Below are positions 11,476 through 23,062 of a stretch of 64,000 bases of DNA, piece by piece (within the stretch, counting starts at the first letter, position 1; the number at the start of each line of letters is the position of its first letter). Made by a program: the position numbers and the translations under genes. Source of the DNA: Tenrec ecaudatus. Its lineage: Eukaryota; Chordata; Mammalia; Afrosoricida; Tenrecidae. The stretch lies in the NCBI RefSeq assembly GCF_050624435.1, contig NC_134531.1, forward strand, positions 252,106,812 to 252,170,811, in the 5' to 3' direction. Below the pieces are notes generated by a model, which was not told the origin of the DNA, searched no databases, and saw only the letters and a program-made list of their open reading frames with translations.

Positions 11476-11712
11476 ATTAGTACACAGAAAGTGTATAAAG
11501 TCTTGCTTATGGCATTACTGTATAAAGTAAAGACGTTTAATAGTAAAGGCAATGCTGCCTAAGTTATGTTTTTAAGTGTTTGATTTTCACACGATACCCC
11601 TATTAACTTTGTAAATGGAAAAAAGTATTGTCTAGTATTCTATCTTCTAGCAGTTGGAACATGCAATTGCTAAGAGGGATAATGCATTTAGCTGTATTTA
11701 CTGAGGAGGATG
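11476..11712. other. Unassigned sequence
   Basis: Nothing recognised between the RTE end and the next SINE. Confidence 0.4.
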
Positions 11713-11885
11713 AAGGATCCCTGATCGCACGGTGAGTGGAGCTGCTGATTGGATGACGGGTGGTTTCAGCCCACTAGGCCCTCCTTCGGTGAGAGAAGAA
11801 GCTGTCTGCTCCTGAAAGATGCACAGCCATCGAAACCTGGTCCGGGGTCCCTGGGAGTTGGAGTTGACTCAAGCAGTGGTTTCCT
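11713..11885 (+). mobile_element. AfroSINE, diverged
   Basis: It shows a head-like 'ggatccctgatcgcac', then 'gaagaagctgtctgctcctg', 'cacagccatcgaaacc' and the tail 'gttggagttgactcaagcag'. The order is collinear with other AfroSINE copies here. Confidence 0.65.
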
Positions 11886-12314
11886 GGGGAAAGGTAGGCA
11901 TTCCGAAAGGTCAGATGGATCCAGTGGCTTTTCTGAGTAGTGATAGAAGTTGGCATGGTCAAGGGAGCGGTTGTGCACCATGATAACCAGAACATTGAAA
12001 GTGATACTGTATTTTGAGTTTTTATTCTTCTCAACCCTAGACTTAAAGGATCCATCTACTCCTGAATTTCCTAGGAATTCTCTCATCTACGTGAGGATAT
12101 TTATAAGCATTGGATTCGATAGTGCACAGAGTTGGCATTGAAGAGTTGAAGAGGGAACTACTGCTCATGCATATTTGGGGCCTTCTCCCAGCTCTCTGCC
12201 CTCACCTACGGAGAAGCAAAGGGGTAGCTGCAGAGCACAGAACTTCATCGTGAACTTGACAGTGAGCATCACTGGACACAATCCAATGTGAGCTCATGAA
12301 TGCTACACTTGTGC
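11886..12314. other. Unassigned sequence
   Basis: No gene or repeat recognised. The frames here overlap on both strands and have no motifs. Confidence 0.45.
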
Positions 12315-12495
12315 CTGATTCTGAGTGGTTTTATTTTGGGTAGAACTCACAGCAACCTTGTGAGCTAAATGTAACAACATCTATCTTCCAGAGGAGGAAT
12401 CAAAAACAGAAAGACATTGTGTAATTTGCCCAGTGCCAAATTGTTTGTGTAAGAGATGGAATTTGAGCCAAAATTAAATTCCAAGCAATACCATG
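12315..12495 (+). mobile_element. MIR (ancient tRNA-derived SINE)
   Basis: The core order 'ctcacagcaaccttgtgag', 'cttccagaggagga', 'taatttgcccagtgcc', 'gagatggaatttgagcc' follows the MIR consensus, with its internal conserved core and downstream 'aacttgccc' portion. Confidence 0.75.
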
Positions 12496-14111
12496 AAAAT
12501 AAAAGCCTTTGGACTTTAAGAAATGAGTGATATGGGGGGGCGGGGGTGGGGTGAGGTGGGAGAATGACTATTATTTTGAAAAATAACATTTTAGCAAAGT
12601 GTTTGCCAACCATAGTAAATTGAATGGGAGTCTTGTAAAGCCTAGAGTACTTCTTGGGCATGGTTACAAAGCTGTTAACAACAATGGCACAGTGGAATTT
12701 TCCCTCGTTGGCTTTGTAACTTTTTATTGTGAAGTGAGCGAAGTTTTACAAAGCAAATCAGTTTCCCTCTACCAAGTCATACAAATAGGATTTTGTGCCA
12801 CTGATTGCAATCTGAACAATATAACATCACTTATCTCATTTCCTTCCAGCGTTTCCCATATCCACTTCTTCTTTCCTAACCCTTGCTGCATTCGGAACTT
12901 TGTCCGTGGGAAAATGCTGCCCATTTGGCCTGAAATGGTTGATGGTTCTCAGGTGTGCCTGCCTCCCTCCTGTTATTGTCCACCGTGTGGATCTTTGTAT
13001 TGTTTCAATGAAAACTGAGCCATGGGGTGGGGGGGTGGGGTGAGTTTAGTGTGAGTCTGAAGTGGGACTAACAACTACAGTCTCCACCATCGGTCTCTTT
13101 CCAGCTAGGCATCTTGTCATTTTTGAGATGTGAAGAGTTTGGGGCGGCGGGGGGTGTGGGGGTCGGTTGGTTTTATTTTTTCACATTTTCCCCATTCTAT
13201 CCAGGACTTCTGGGATCTCTTTCGGAGCTTGTGGTAACAGCAGGCACCACCTAGCTCTTTTGGTTCCCGGGTAGCGGAGGTTGAGGTTTGTTGGAATGGC
13301 CCGTTAGATGCCGGACTCATTGTCTTCTAATTTCTTCCTCGTCTTTGCTCTGGACAGGAAGCGAACAATTATACACAGTAGTTCCCCTTTCCATGGCCGT
13401 TTCTGTGGCTGACTCGTGCTCTTTGTTCTCTGAGTATAGCAGTGTGTGCTACAGGAACATAGAGACTGTAGGCTGCTGGAACCTTCCTCCAGGGACCCTA
13501 TCCATGATTTCTCCTCACCAGGCACCAACCTGCTCTCTTTCTGTCTTGCTCAAATTTATTTTGAAGGGATATATACATATAGACAGTAGCGGAAGCAATA
13601 GTCCTATGGTATCAGTGCCATCACAGAGAAAACATTGCTTAACCCAGGAGCATGTAAGTCCTCCATGCTCTATTCCTGCTTCTATTGGGAACTGATTCTT
13701 ACACTCCAGGGTACTATGAATGTAAGCGAACCCGCATCAGTAATAGTGTATTCGCTGCATATGGAAATCTAAGTAGAAGTAAATGGAATAATTAAATTCA
13801 GCCATTGTTTCACAGTGATTTAAAATAGCAGTCTGTCTTCTTACTCTTCTTCCCCACTTTCATTGTATCTTCTTATCACCCCACCCCCTCCATTGTTTAA
13901 AACCAAAGGATTGGTAGCTTTTCTAAAACCTGCACTTCGGAGACCTTTACTTTTAACTGCCGCAATTGTGCTAGCGAGCTGGTCATATACTGACCATCCA
14001 AGCAGCTCTGCCATACTGGAAAAGTGGTAGATGCTACTAACTTTAATCTTCGTGATCATTTTATAATTATCCCATAAAACTGAAGCTCTTTAAAATCCTG
14101 CCCAAGGGACT
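12496..14111. other. Unassigned ~1.6 kb, no supported gene
   Basis: There are open frames at 12599-13018 (139 codons) and 13288-13695 (135 codons), but they show no domain, splice context or codon pattern I can support. G-rich runs occur near 12533-12560, 13028-13040 and 13140-13165. The segment about 13180-13560 has the feel of an old L1-derived untranslated region but I cannot place it. Confidence 0.4.
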
Positions 14112-14650
14112 ACTGTATTTCTGCAGTGCTGCTGCAACAGAAACATGACAAGTGGGTGGCTTAAAGAACACAAATTCGTTTTCTCAGTGTAAGAGGCATG
14201 CAGTCCAACCGCAGGGCGCCAGCTCTTCCCCACTATGTTGAGTTGAATGTAACATAACAGCAGCCCTGTGGGCAGAGGCCTTCCTTCGGAGACTGTGACT
14301 CTTGACAGGAATAGATAACTTCATGTCTCCACCAAGTATCAGCCCGGGGTTGAGTCCACGGTGCCACCAAAGCTCTTTAGGGGAGGGTGTTGGCTCTGTG
14401 GTGGTGCTGGAAAGGTCCTTGTCGCTCACAGTTCCTTGGCTCTTCGGCAATTTTCACGTAGCTTCTATCTTCTTCCCCTTTTGTTCTATGTTTATGCTAT
14501 TCCTTATGACTCAGAGGTGAGGAGGTTCAGGGGATACCCTGCCAGTACCTCATTCACATAAGAAAAATCCTTATTTCCAAACAGGATTACATTTATCGGC
14601 ATGGTGGTTTGCATGTCACCGTGTATTTTTGGATACAATTCCATCTAAAA
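14112..14650 (-). mobile_element. MaLR/MLT1-like LTR, antisense
   Basis: The order 'gctgctgcaacagaaac', 'gtgggtggcttaaagaacac', 'aattcgttttctcagt', then 'cttatttccaaacaggat' and 'tatttttggatacaattcc' is collinear with antisense MLT1-class LTRs found in all placental mammals. It is strongly diverged. Confidence 0.6.
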
Positions 14651-14804
14651 GGAAGAATGGGTAATTTGGGGTTTGCCTGCAGAGGAATGGGAGTAGGCAA
14701 GATCCAATTGTACAACTCTCTACATATCCAGTAATCAGTTCATTTAACGAAGTCAAATAGTGCCTATACTTTGGATCCACAGATTTTGTTTAACCAGTTC
14801 AAGT

Positions 14805-14998
14805 ATTTGGGGGAGTTCTATGGTTAAGTGCTCGTTGCTAATGGAAAGGTTGGTGGTTTGAATCCACCAGCTACTTTGCTGGAGAAAGACGTGACAGTCA
14901 GCTTCAAGATTATAGCCTTTGGAACTCTCTGGTGATGGTGTACTTTGACCTGTAGAGTCATTATGAGTTATAATTGACTTGACAACAGGGTTGTGTAT
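14805..14998 (+). mobile_element. AfroSINE, near full length
   Basis: The tRNA-like head has 'ggttaagtgctcgttgctaa' and a B-box-like 'ggtttgaatcc'. It is followed by 'gctggagaaagacgtg', 'attatagcctttgg' and the tail 'gagtcattatgagttataat'. A short (CA)n follows at 14998-15010. Confidence 0.8.
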
Positions 14999-15277
14999 AC
15001 ACACACACATATATACATGATGTTGACATCACCAATACCTTTTATAGCTAACAGTCCTGCCATGGAGAATCATTCAGTTAGACAAATTATAATCCACTGG
15101 CTTGAAAAATAATAAAACCGTCAAGCTAAATTTTACTTAAGTTAGAGATCATTCATAGGCTCATTAACAAATGCTTCGGAAAATATACCAGGTCCCTAAA
15201 GTTTTGCCCTTTGTTCTTTAATTCTATCTCTGACGTCTCTTAGGAATTCACCCACCACACTCTCATACTCAACCCAC

Positions 15278-15440
15278 TGCTGTTGAGTCAGTTCAACTCA
15301 CAGCAAGCCTATAGGACAGAGCACACCTGCTCGTAAGGGTTTCTGAGACTATTCATTCTGCGGCGCCACTGAGTGGTCTGAACAATAACCTTTCCATTAG
15401 CAGCCCAGTGCTTGACCCACCACTCCACCAGCTAGTCCTC
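15278..15440 (-). mobile_element. AfroSINE, antisense
   Basis: It reads tail to head: 'gttcaactcacagcaagc', 'ataggacagagcacacctg', 'ggtttctgagact', 'acctttccattagcagccc'. Confidence 0.7.
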
Positions 15441-15559
15441 ACTGAAGGACGAGGGAATCTTTGATATATTGCTTTAACTACTCTTTAAAATCTCAGTCTT
15501 GTATCTCCAACTACTTGCTGAACATTCAGTTCAAGATGTATCTGTCAATACAAAAATAA

Positions 15560-15748
15560 AACACACCCACAGCCATCAAGGTGATGCCGACTCATAGTGA
15601 CCCTACAGGACAGAGTAGATCTGCCCCTATGAGTTTTTGAGATTGGAACTCTTTTCCAGGAGTAGAAAGCCCTATCATCTTCCATAGAGCAGCTGGTGTT
15701 TTTGACCTTGCAGTTAGCCACCCAACAAGTTACCAGCTTGCCACCACT
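15560..15748 (-). mobile_element. AfroSINE, antisense
   Basis: It reads 'gatgccgactcatagtgacc', 'ctacaggacagagtagatc', 'ccataggagcagctgg'-like sequence and 'gaccttgcagttagcc'. A second antisense SINE with only ~120 bases between it and the copy at 15278. Confidence 0.8.
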
Positions 15749-15934
15749 ATTTAAAATGCTAACCAAATAATCCAAGAAGTGGGTCTATTTGAACAAGAAC
15801 ACAATATCTAGATCGGAGGCTCATAAACAAATTATAATACACACATAATGCAACCTTGTTAGCTGAAAAAGATGTCTTAAAGCATTTACTGATGAAAACC
15901 TTTTATATGAATTATGCACTATGTATGAATAATC

Positions 15935-16200
15935 TTTAGATGGCGAGATTTCCTCTCACATACGTTGGATGTGATGTCAGGAGGGACCAGTCCCTGAAGA
16001 AGAGCATCGTGTTCAGTAAAGGAGCGGGGCGGTGAAATACAGGAACGCCCTCGACAAATTGAGACAGTGGCTGTTACAATGGGCTCAAATATTGGAACAA
16101 CTGTGAGGATGGACCAGGACGGGCCAGTGTTTGAGTGTTATACATGGGGTTGCCACGAGTCAGAACCAACGCGACCACCCCTAGCCACAAACAACAGCAA
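15935..16200 (+). mobile_element. RTE 3' end, 5'-truncated
   Basis: The order 'gatgtcaggagggaccagtc', 'acaggaacgccctcgacaaa', 'cagtggctgttacaatgggc', 'gtgaggatggaccaggac' and 'agtcagaaccaacg' matches the last ~260 bases of the element at 7502-11475. Confidence 0.8.
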
Positions 16201-17317
16201 CATGCCTGAATAATGCAGAAAATGGAAATCCTCCAAGGGAGACAGACCCCTTAGTAGCAATACTAATACTAATGCACAGGAATTTTGGTCTGTCAACTGT
16301 TCCATTGTATCTTGATCCTTAATTGACGCTCATGGGAGCAGCAGTTGAGAACTCAAACCACATATTGCAGACCTGCTGTAAAAAACTCTCTTGAACGTTA
16401 AAAAAGAAAACAGAGGTGTCACATGGATGACTAACGTACACCTAATCCCAGTCATGGTCCTTCGCTTACTTCATGTGCGTGCAAAACTGGAGCGCATCCT
16501 GTGAGGAAAGGCGCCTAGAAGAATGCTTTCGGCTGTGATGCTTACAAAGCCATTGAGCATGGCGGAGCACATTTAAAACTCCTGTGTTTCCAGGGGCGCC
16601 GTGGAGAGCAGGGCGGTGCGCCACAGGGCTTTCGATGGCTGCTTGTGGAAAGCAGGTCACTAGGACTTTCCTGCTAGTGCTTCCACCACCAACCTTGGGT
16701 CAGCTGCTGAGCATCACCCAGGGATCCCCGAACTGAGTTAAACACGCTCGTTTTTGTAGGGAAACACTGTACTCAATATTATTCTAGAACCCCTTCCTCA
16801 AGGGCATTAGCCACCCGTTCCATTTTCTCGTCCGCTTCCTGATTTTCCTCCTTCCTCTGTGGCTACAGGAGACTAGAAATCCATTGTTGTATGATGTTTC
16901 CACTTACAAACTTTTAAAGCCCCTAGCATCATAAACAAACCGGGGTTAAACCAGAAGCACTAACCATGTTTTTATGTCGTTAACCAGAATGTCTTATGAA
17001 ACTATTCCTCCCAAACCTCAAACCAAGGGACCGATCCTGTTACAGAGTTTGATTGCAAAGACATAAGCAGCTTTGGCAATTACTCTTTTTCCCTCAGTTG
17101 TTGCTGTAAATGTCGTGAGGAAAAAAGACGTGTGTGGCATACAACTTGTGCCAATTCCACTCTCCACACGTGTGCACCTTATTATGCTACCAATCCTTTA
17201 CCAATCACTGGGCATCGCCAACAAAAACCATAGGCCGAGACCCCATACTCCATAGGCAATATTCCTGCCTTTCCTATTTGCTCCTGGTTTAGGTGACCAG
17301 TAGTAAGTGTTGGGCCC
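16201..17317. other. Unassigned, no supported gene
   Basis: Apparently unique sequence. The short frames at 16466-16660 (-) and 17073-17255 (+) have nothing to support them. Confidence 0.45.
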
Positions 17318-17912
17318 TGTGATAGTTAACTTTTTTTTTTTAAGTCAAACTGGCTGGGCCAGGATCCTCAGGAGTTTGGCAGTTGAGGCCTCTCCCATGA
17401 TGTGTTCTACCATAAGGCAAACAACCTCTGGGTGTCACCTCTGGCGAGGAGAACAGAACCATCAGGAGATTAGGAGGCCTGCAGGCTCCTTCCTGAGCCA
17501 CCTTTCTGCTGTGGTTCAAAGGAAGTTTGCTCAGGGTTGTGGCTTACTCATGTTTAAGCAGAATGGGGGAAAACCTGTCTCTTCCTGATGGTGTGGATCC
17601 TGCATCTGTCTCTGATTTCTGGAGTTCTCTGGCCTTCAGCCAACAGCTCACCCTATTGCCTGCCATTGGCTTCATTCGCCTGTGCCACAACCAACTCCTG
17701 TTTCCCTGCCTTCTGGGTCATCAGCGCTGGCAGATACGTGAGTCAGGAAAGGCCCCTGTGTGACCTCTGCCCCACAGACTTGAACCAAACTGCACTGAAC
17801 CTGTGTCTACAAATGTGTGAACCGCTTTCTGTGTGTGTGTGTGTGTGCGCGCACGCACTCAAGTACACACACCACTAGTGTTGCCTCTTTAGAGAACTAA
17901 GCCTAACAGTGT
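17318..17912 (+). mobile_element. Interspersed repeat related to 'X', full length, sense
   Basis: It opens with 'gtgatagttaactttt' and 'actggctgggccaggatcc' and closes with 'tctttagagaactaagcc'. This start/end layout is common to a mammalian repeat class with ends like '..ttctctagagaacc..ctaa'. It carries a (TG)n at 17830-17848. The overlapping frames at 17307-17588, 17527-17763 and 17588-17878 are chance reading frames in the repeat. Family not named. Confidence 0.5.
17830..17848. repeat. (TG)n microsatellite
   Basis: GT dinucleotide run leading into 'gcgcgcacgc'. Confidence 0.9.
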
Positions 17913-19627
17913 CTACAAAAACTAAAAATAACTAGAACCATACAGTAAACAGAATTTCTTAATAGTCTATTATGTATATCTGATTAGTCATTATTTTAAA
18001 ATGTGTGTGTTTGGGTTCAGACATCATGAAAAGTATTCTGGCAAAAATTCAGGTTAATTTTTGCAATTATATATTTATACATTATATAATATACATATTA
18101 TACAGATGTTTTTGCCAAATGACTGCTCTTCATCTGCACTGTTCACGCAGTCTAAGTGCTGTATCACTGGATATTTTCGCAATCCAAGTTTTAGTGCGAT
18201 AGGAATAGGGTTGGAATGCCCCAAGTCATGTTTACTTATTTCCAGTAAAACTTCATATTGTGTTAGACTGTTGAGCAAGTCACATACACAATAGGAATGG
18301 AATTTTATAGGTAAATTATGAATCCATTGTTTTGTATGTTTTTTGAGAACTTAACACATAGGCATGCCCAATTCAGTGGCGTCCTAGGCTTCAAACATGC
18401 AAAACAGTAAGATTACAGTTTCTGCCATTTTGGAAGAATTGACATTCAGAATTCAAATGTTGTTGTGAATGTATGTATATATACATACATACATACATAT
18501 ATATACATATATAATGCATTAAGCTAAGTTTAGAAAGTAGTCCTAGAGTGGTGAGCACACACAAGCTCCCTGTCCTGATGCTGACCAACATGAATTTATG
18601 TGCACAAATATTATTTCATATTTTCAGCAGATTTTAATTAACATAAATGAACAACGTGGTGGGCAAAAGATCTTGGGAATTTTATATATGTGAGTTGCCC
18701 TATTTTAAAAAATCTTGCTTATTTTTGTTTCTTTTCCGCATCCCTGTTCCATTCACTCAGGCCCTGGCACCCCGCCACTGTCCCACAATCCCAGAGCACT
18801 CCTTTTACCCCTCTGGAAAGTCCCTACACTTTGATGCCTGTAGACCTTGTCCCTAACTTGGAGCTATAGTGTCATTGTGTCCCCATCCCTCCTCATGCTG
18901 TCTGTACCTCCCACACACCCCTTCCCTTCCAGCAACTCCGATGTGCAGTGCTGCCAACCATCCAGCCCCGTGCCCTGCCGCAGCCTTCCTCTGCCTCAGA
19001 TTGGCCGAGGCCCTGCCCTCAAAGTAGTCCTGCCTGCTCACCCCCTTTCACCATCTGATGGCAGATATGATGTGTGTGGCGCTCTCTCTCACCTCTGTGG
19101 CACCTGTGGCAGGAACAACGCCAGGCACTGAGGAAATGCTCCATCAGGACCATCACTGGACTCTGTGTGTCTTCACTGTGACTCCCAGCTCTTTTGAGAA
19201 GATGAGTGGCTGAGGCTCAGAGCAGCAATAGCCGGTCCAAATTCACTGCTTCGGAGGCACTCCGTTCTCAGCCCTGTGCTATGCTGCCTGGTGGAGCTAG
19301 CAGTTTAAAGTGGTGGCTTCCTTTACCCCTGGGGGCCACGGCTGGGCTAGGCTTCCAGTGCACCCAGAGGTGTCTCCAAAGAGCGTTGGCTACCTGCCTT
19401 TGAAAAACCAGGTGTTGTAGAACCTAAGGAGGCTGCTCTACTCTGACCTCGACCTCTGCTGCTCTACCTGAGGCTGCCGGGAGTTGAGCTTGTCAGTTTT
19501 ACTGGTTTTCAGATCTTATTTCAAATGAAATTTTAAAAAACGTATCATTTTGAAAACATTTGGACATGAAGGTAGGTATGAGGAGCAGATTTTATGTGTA
19601 ATACTGGCGATAACGGGATTGTGGTCA
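17913..19627. other. Unassigned 1.7 kb with a TA/CATA microsatellite
   Basis: 18469-18516 is a mixed (CATA)n/(TA)n run. 18730-19130 is richer in C and has overlapping frames on both strands (18847-19131 +, 18853-19041 -), but I see no protein motif, splice pattern or poly-A feature that would make it a gene. Confidence 0.45.
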
Positions 19628-19765
19628 TGTAAAAGCTCACTACCTTCCATTGAGTTGATTCCGACTCATAAGGAGCCTGCAGGGCAGTAGCATCGCCCCT
19701 GTTGTGTTCTGAGACAGTAAGACTTCGCCAGAGTGGAGAGCCGCATTTTTCTCCTGTGGAAATGT
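19628..19765 (-). mobile_element. AfroSINE, antisense, partial
   Basis: Tail-first match: 'gagttgattccgactcataa', 'cagggcagtagcatcgccc', 'gtgttctgagacagtaagac', ending in 'ttttctcctgtgg'. Confidence 0.7.
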
Positions 19766-20574
19766 GAAAGAAAAGATGGATACTGAACATGTTCAAAATG
19801 GACACTGAAGGGATGATAAGGGCATAATCCAATGTCTTAGATGTATTTAGAATGACTGAAAATAGTGGGTGAATGGAAGTAGGTAGCAATGTGTGGACAA
19901 TGATTGAAGCTGGATAGGGACACATGGTGTTGAGTTATGCACATCTCCCTACTGTGGTTTTGTTTGACCATCACATGGTAGAGAAAGTCAGTTGGGACAG
20001 AGAGATCCAGGAGGGGCCGAGAATCAGGAATGGTACCCCAAAGTCCACCCTAGAGACAGCGGATAGCTGACTGCAATCCTCACCCTGTCTGGCCACGGGA
20101 GGGAGTTAGACTTTCCACCACTTCTGAATTTTCCTGCCCTAGCAGCTTTAGCTGCATCTCAGCATTGGATGAATGAGTTTTAATTTTCACTAGTCTCTAT
20201 AAACAGGGCTGCTTCCAACCTCAGACCCCAGAGGATTCACCCAGGGACTTCCTTTTTCTGTTCATTGACTTGATTCCAAATGCAGTAGCCAGAGGCAAGC
20301 CCTTCCACTAGCCCTGTCTTCTACTAGAGAGGCTGGGAAGGGAATCTCTTACTGGCAGCTTCTGTGAGAAGAAACCTTGGCCCACATGATACACACATTC
20401 CCCCAACCTCACACACAGCGAGAGAAGTCAGCTGAGAAGGGCCCCAAAAGGGCGGTGTTAGTAAATCCAGGCAACCTTTAATCCAGTGAAGGTATAGGTC
20501 CTCTGAAGTCCAAAGACTCCCTAAAACACATCTGAAGTTTCAGGAGTCCCCAGAATTTGGAAGATCAGACCTCT
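19766..20574. other. Unassigned sequence
   Basis: No recognised feature. Confidence 0.45.
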
Positions 20575-21126
20575 GTGGGAGATGCCTGTAAAGGACAAAC
20601 ACTTGGATTGGATGAAATGATTCGATATAGTTCGGATCTTGTGGCAATTACATAATCTGGTTTCAATTTGAGGCTTCAGAGTGAAGGGGAGGAGTCTAGC
20701 CTGTCAATCAGGTCGTGGCTTGCTGACCTCATTTGTAAGAAGATAAGTAGCTCTCTGAAGACGGGACACTTGCTTACTCTCTGCGAGCCCCATGGACCTA
20801 TCCTAATGCAGCCAGAGCCATGGGAGCTGGAGAAGCCACGTGGAGACCCCTGCCAGCACTGAGATGCTTACAACGCCACTGGATCCACAAGACTTCCCAT
20901 GCACCAGCCTGTGATCTTCCTGCGTTCATCATCATTGCCTGTGTTTCGTGACTCTGAAGCGACTCTTCATGGATTGGTATCAGACATTTGGGCTAATATT
21001 GGACTTACGGACTTGATCTGGATGGGGCTGGGATTTTTCTCAATATTCAATTGCTCTTGTATATAAAGCTCTTTCCTATACATATGAGTGTCTATGAATT
21101 TGTTTCTCTAGTCTACCCAGACTAAC
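20575..21126 (+). mobile_element. Interspersed repeat 'X', sense
   Basis: It ends with 'tatgagtgtctatgaatttg' followed by 'tctctagtctacccagacta'. That is the reverse complement of the start of the 40195 copy ('gttagtctgggtagactaga'). The body contains 'ctgacctcatttgtaagaag' and 'catggattggtatcagac'. The frame at 20668-20862 is internal. Confidence 0.65.
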
Positions 21127-21164
21127 GCAGATCTCAACTCTCTCTGTTCCCTCCCACTCAACCT

Positions 21165-21235
21165 TTGGCTGCATATTGGAATCACCAACGACAGGGTTCT
21201 TGTAAAACTGCCTCTTGGTCCAACGTAATAACAGA
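21165..21235 (+). mobile_element. MER5-like fragment
   Basis: 'tttggctgcatattggaatc' with 'acc' following is the start of MER5-type hAT non-autonomous elements. Only ~70 bases can be followed. Confidence 0.5.
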
Positions 21236-21284
21236 TTAAGTTGTGCCCTCTCCTCTCCCCACAAACACCCCCACCACTATTGTA

Positions 21285-21600
21285 ACCCTAACCTGCACAC
21301 CTGTGAAAAGAATCCTGCTTGGAAATGACCTCTTTTGGGGTTTGTTAAGCTGATTGCATTATATACCAGGAGAGGGGGCATGAGATTCTTAACCTAATTA
21401 CTACTATGTTATAAAAAGATCAATGCAGATGCACAGATGATGTCTTGTAACGGAGACCAGTGACTCTCAACCCAGGAATCTCCTTAGCGATTGTTGATGC
21501 TAGAAGTTGAAATGGACAAAGGAGAAACTGTCCATAGAACCACTCTTGAACTTGGACTTCTAGCATCCTGATCTGTGAAAAATAAATTTCTATTCTTAAA
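21285..21600 (+). mobile_element. MaLR/MLT1-like LTR, sense
   Basis: 'taaccctaacctgcacacct', 'ggaaatgacctctttt', 'ttataaaaagatcaatg' and the terminal 'gaacttggacttctagcatc'/'aaaataaatttctattct' follow the MLT1 LTR order. The last includes the LTR AATAAA signal at about 21582. Confidence 0.65.
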
Positions 21601-22127
21601 AAAAATATCTTGTCTACTTTTTTGTTTCCTTTCCCTTATGTATTTTTTTTAACCATGCTTTTCTTTTCTTAAAATAAAGCATGCATGTTCTCAGGGGTTG
21701 TAAAAAAAAATCTACCCAAGGACTCTGAGCCACTGAGACATGAAGCAACTTTTCCAAAATTTAGAGCACTAATATTCTAAGCCAGAGCACCTAAACAGCT
21801 GGTCAGCTCTATAACGTCCTCATTTTGTCCTTTTGCCTTAGCTACTCTGCAATTAAGAGCAAGCTTCAGTTTCTTCTGACATCCGCTTTAATCTTTTCTT
21901 TTAAAACTCATTTTATTGGAGGTTCTTAAAGCTCTTATATCAATCCATACATCAATTGTATCAACCACACTTGTACATATGTTGCCATCATCATTTTCTA
22001 AGCATTTGTTTTCCATTTTAGCCCTTGGTATCAGCTCCTCTTTTTTCCCTCCTTCCCCACCATCGCACACTCCCATCCACGTGACCCCTTGATATATTAT
22101 AAATTTATTGTTTTCATATCATACACT

Positions 22128-22133
22128 GACCGC
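22128..22133. repeat. Left 6-bp target-site duplication of the solo LTR
   Basis: gaccgc, repeated exactly at 22581-22586. The interrupted L1 consensus reads straight through once one copy and the LTR are removed. Confidence 0.9.
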
Positions 22134-22580
22134 TGTCCTGTCCAGCAGGACATCAACAACGTGGACCTGAAAGAGGGACTGGGAATGAAGATGGGCAAGG
22201 GCGCGGAGAGATGGAGGCAAGCCTCGTTTTATTGAGTTGAGAGCAGAGGGGCTGGCACCATTACGTCACATGTAAAATAGGGTACAGCTGAGGTAGCCAA
22301 TAATCGTGCATCTTCAAACAAGGAAGGAATGGCGGGCAACTGATCAAACAGGTAACTATGCTAATGAAGCATTCCTGGTGAGCCTGGGGGGAAATGCCCT
22401 CAGTCATGTATTGACCAATCACAGCAGCTGCTAGTGAAAGATCACCAATCCTAGCAAGGGTCAGGGCAGCCACCCTTTGGTGGGAAAGGAACAAAGGGCA
22501 GAAAAACCTCTGGGCAGTTTGTATGGCGAGAGTAAATTCATGGCTAAAATCCAGGGTGGGGAGACACGCAGCTCCCTACA
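22134..22580 (-). mobile_element. Solo LTR, class II (ERVK-like) endogenous retrovirus
   Basis: A 447-bp segment begins TGTCC on the + strand and ends CTACA, so on the minus strand it starts TGTAGGGAGCTG and ends GACA. It is flanked by the perfect 6-bp duplication gaccgc; six bases are usual for class II (betaretrovirus-like) elements. Minus-strand signals are in the right order: CCAAT-type boxes (reverse complements of ccaat near 22417, 22446 and 22298), a TATTTTA-like box at 22273-22279, AATAAA at 22228-22233, then ~94 bases of R/U5. No internal viral genes remain. It is younger than the L1 it split, which is younger than the RTE. Confidence 0.85.
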
Positions 22581-23062
22581 GACCGCTGTCTCCCTTCACC
22601 CACGTTTCTGTTGTTCACCCCCCTGCCAGGTGGTGGGGGCGTGTAATGCATTGATCCCCCTTTCTCCTCTTCTCCCTGCACCTTCCCCCTCCCCTCCTGG
22701 TATTGCTAATCCCATTTCTGTTCCTGAGGGGTTTATCTGCTTATTGCTGTCTTCATGAATGAGGTTCTTGATGTCCTCCCACAGCTCATCAAGTCTTGTC
22801 ATTTGTGTTCAATGCGTCAAATCTGTTCTTGAGATGTTCGCGATGTTTAAGTGGGATAGACGCAAGGCTGTATTTGGGCTTTTGTGGACTTGTTTTCATT
22901 TTCTTTCGTTTAAATCTGAATTAACCTATAAGCAATTGATACTCACTTTTACCATCAGTTCCTGGTCTGGTTTTAGCTGCTGGTATTGAACTTCTTCACT
23001 GTCTCTTCCCACAGATGTAGTCAATTAAGTTTTTGTGTATTACATCTGGAGAAGCCCATGTA

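Larger units (their letters stand above)
21893..22745 (-). mobile_element. L1-like 3' region inserted in the RTE, itself split by an LTR
   Basis: It starts 'aactcattttattggaggtt' and proceeds through 'cttgtacatatgttgcc', 'atatcatacactgaccgc'. After the LTR it resumes at 'tgtctcccttcacccacgtt' and ends near 'gaggggtttatctgctta'. Confidence 0.85.

Noticed and set aside
12599..13018. 139-codon frame
   Set aside because: No recognisable domain, no supporting splice or start context, and composition like non-coding DNA.
14817..14870. tRNA gene candidate
   Set aside because: A- and B-box-like words are present, but they continue into an AfroSINE body and tail. It is the tRNA-like head of the SINE.
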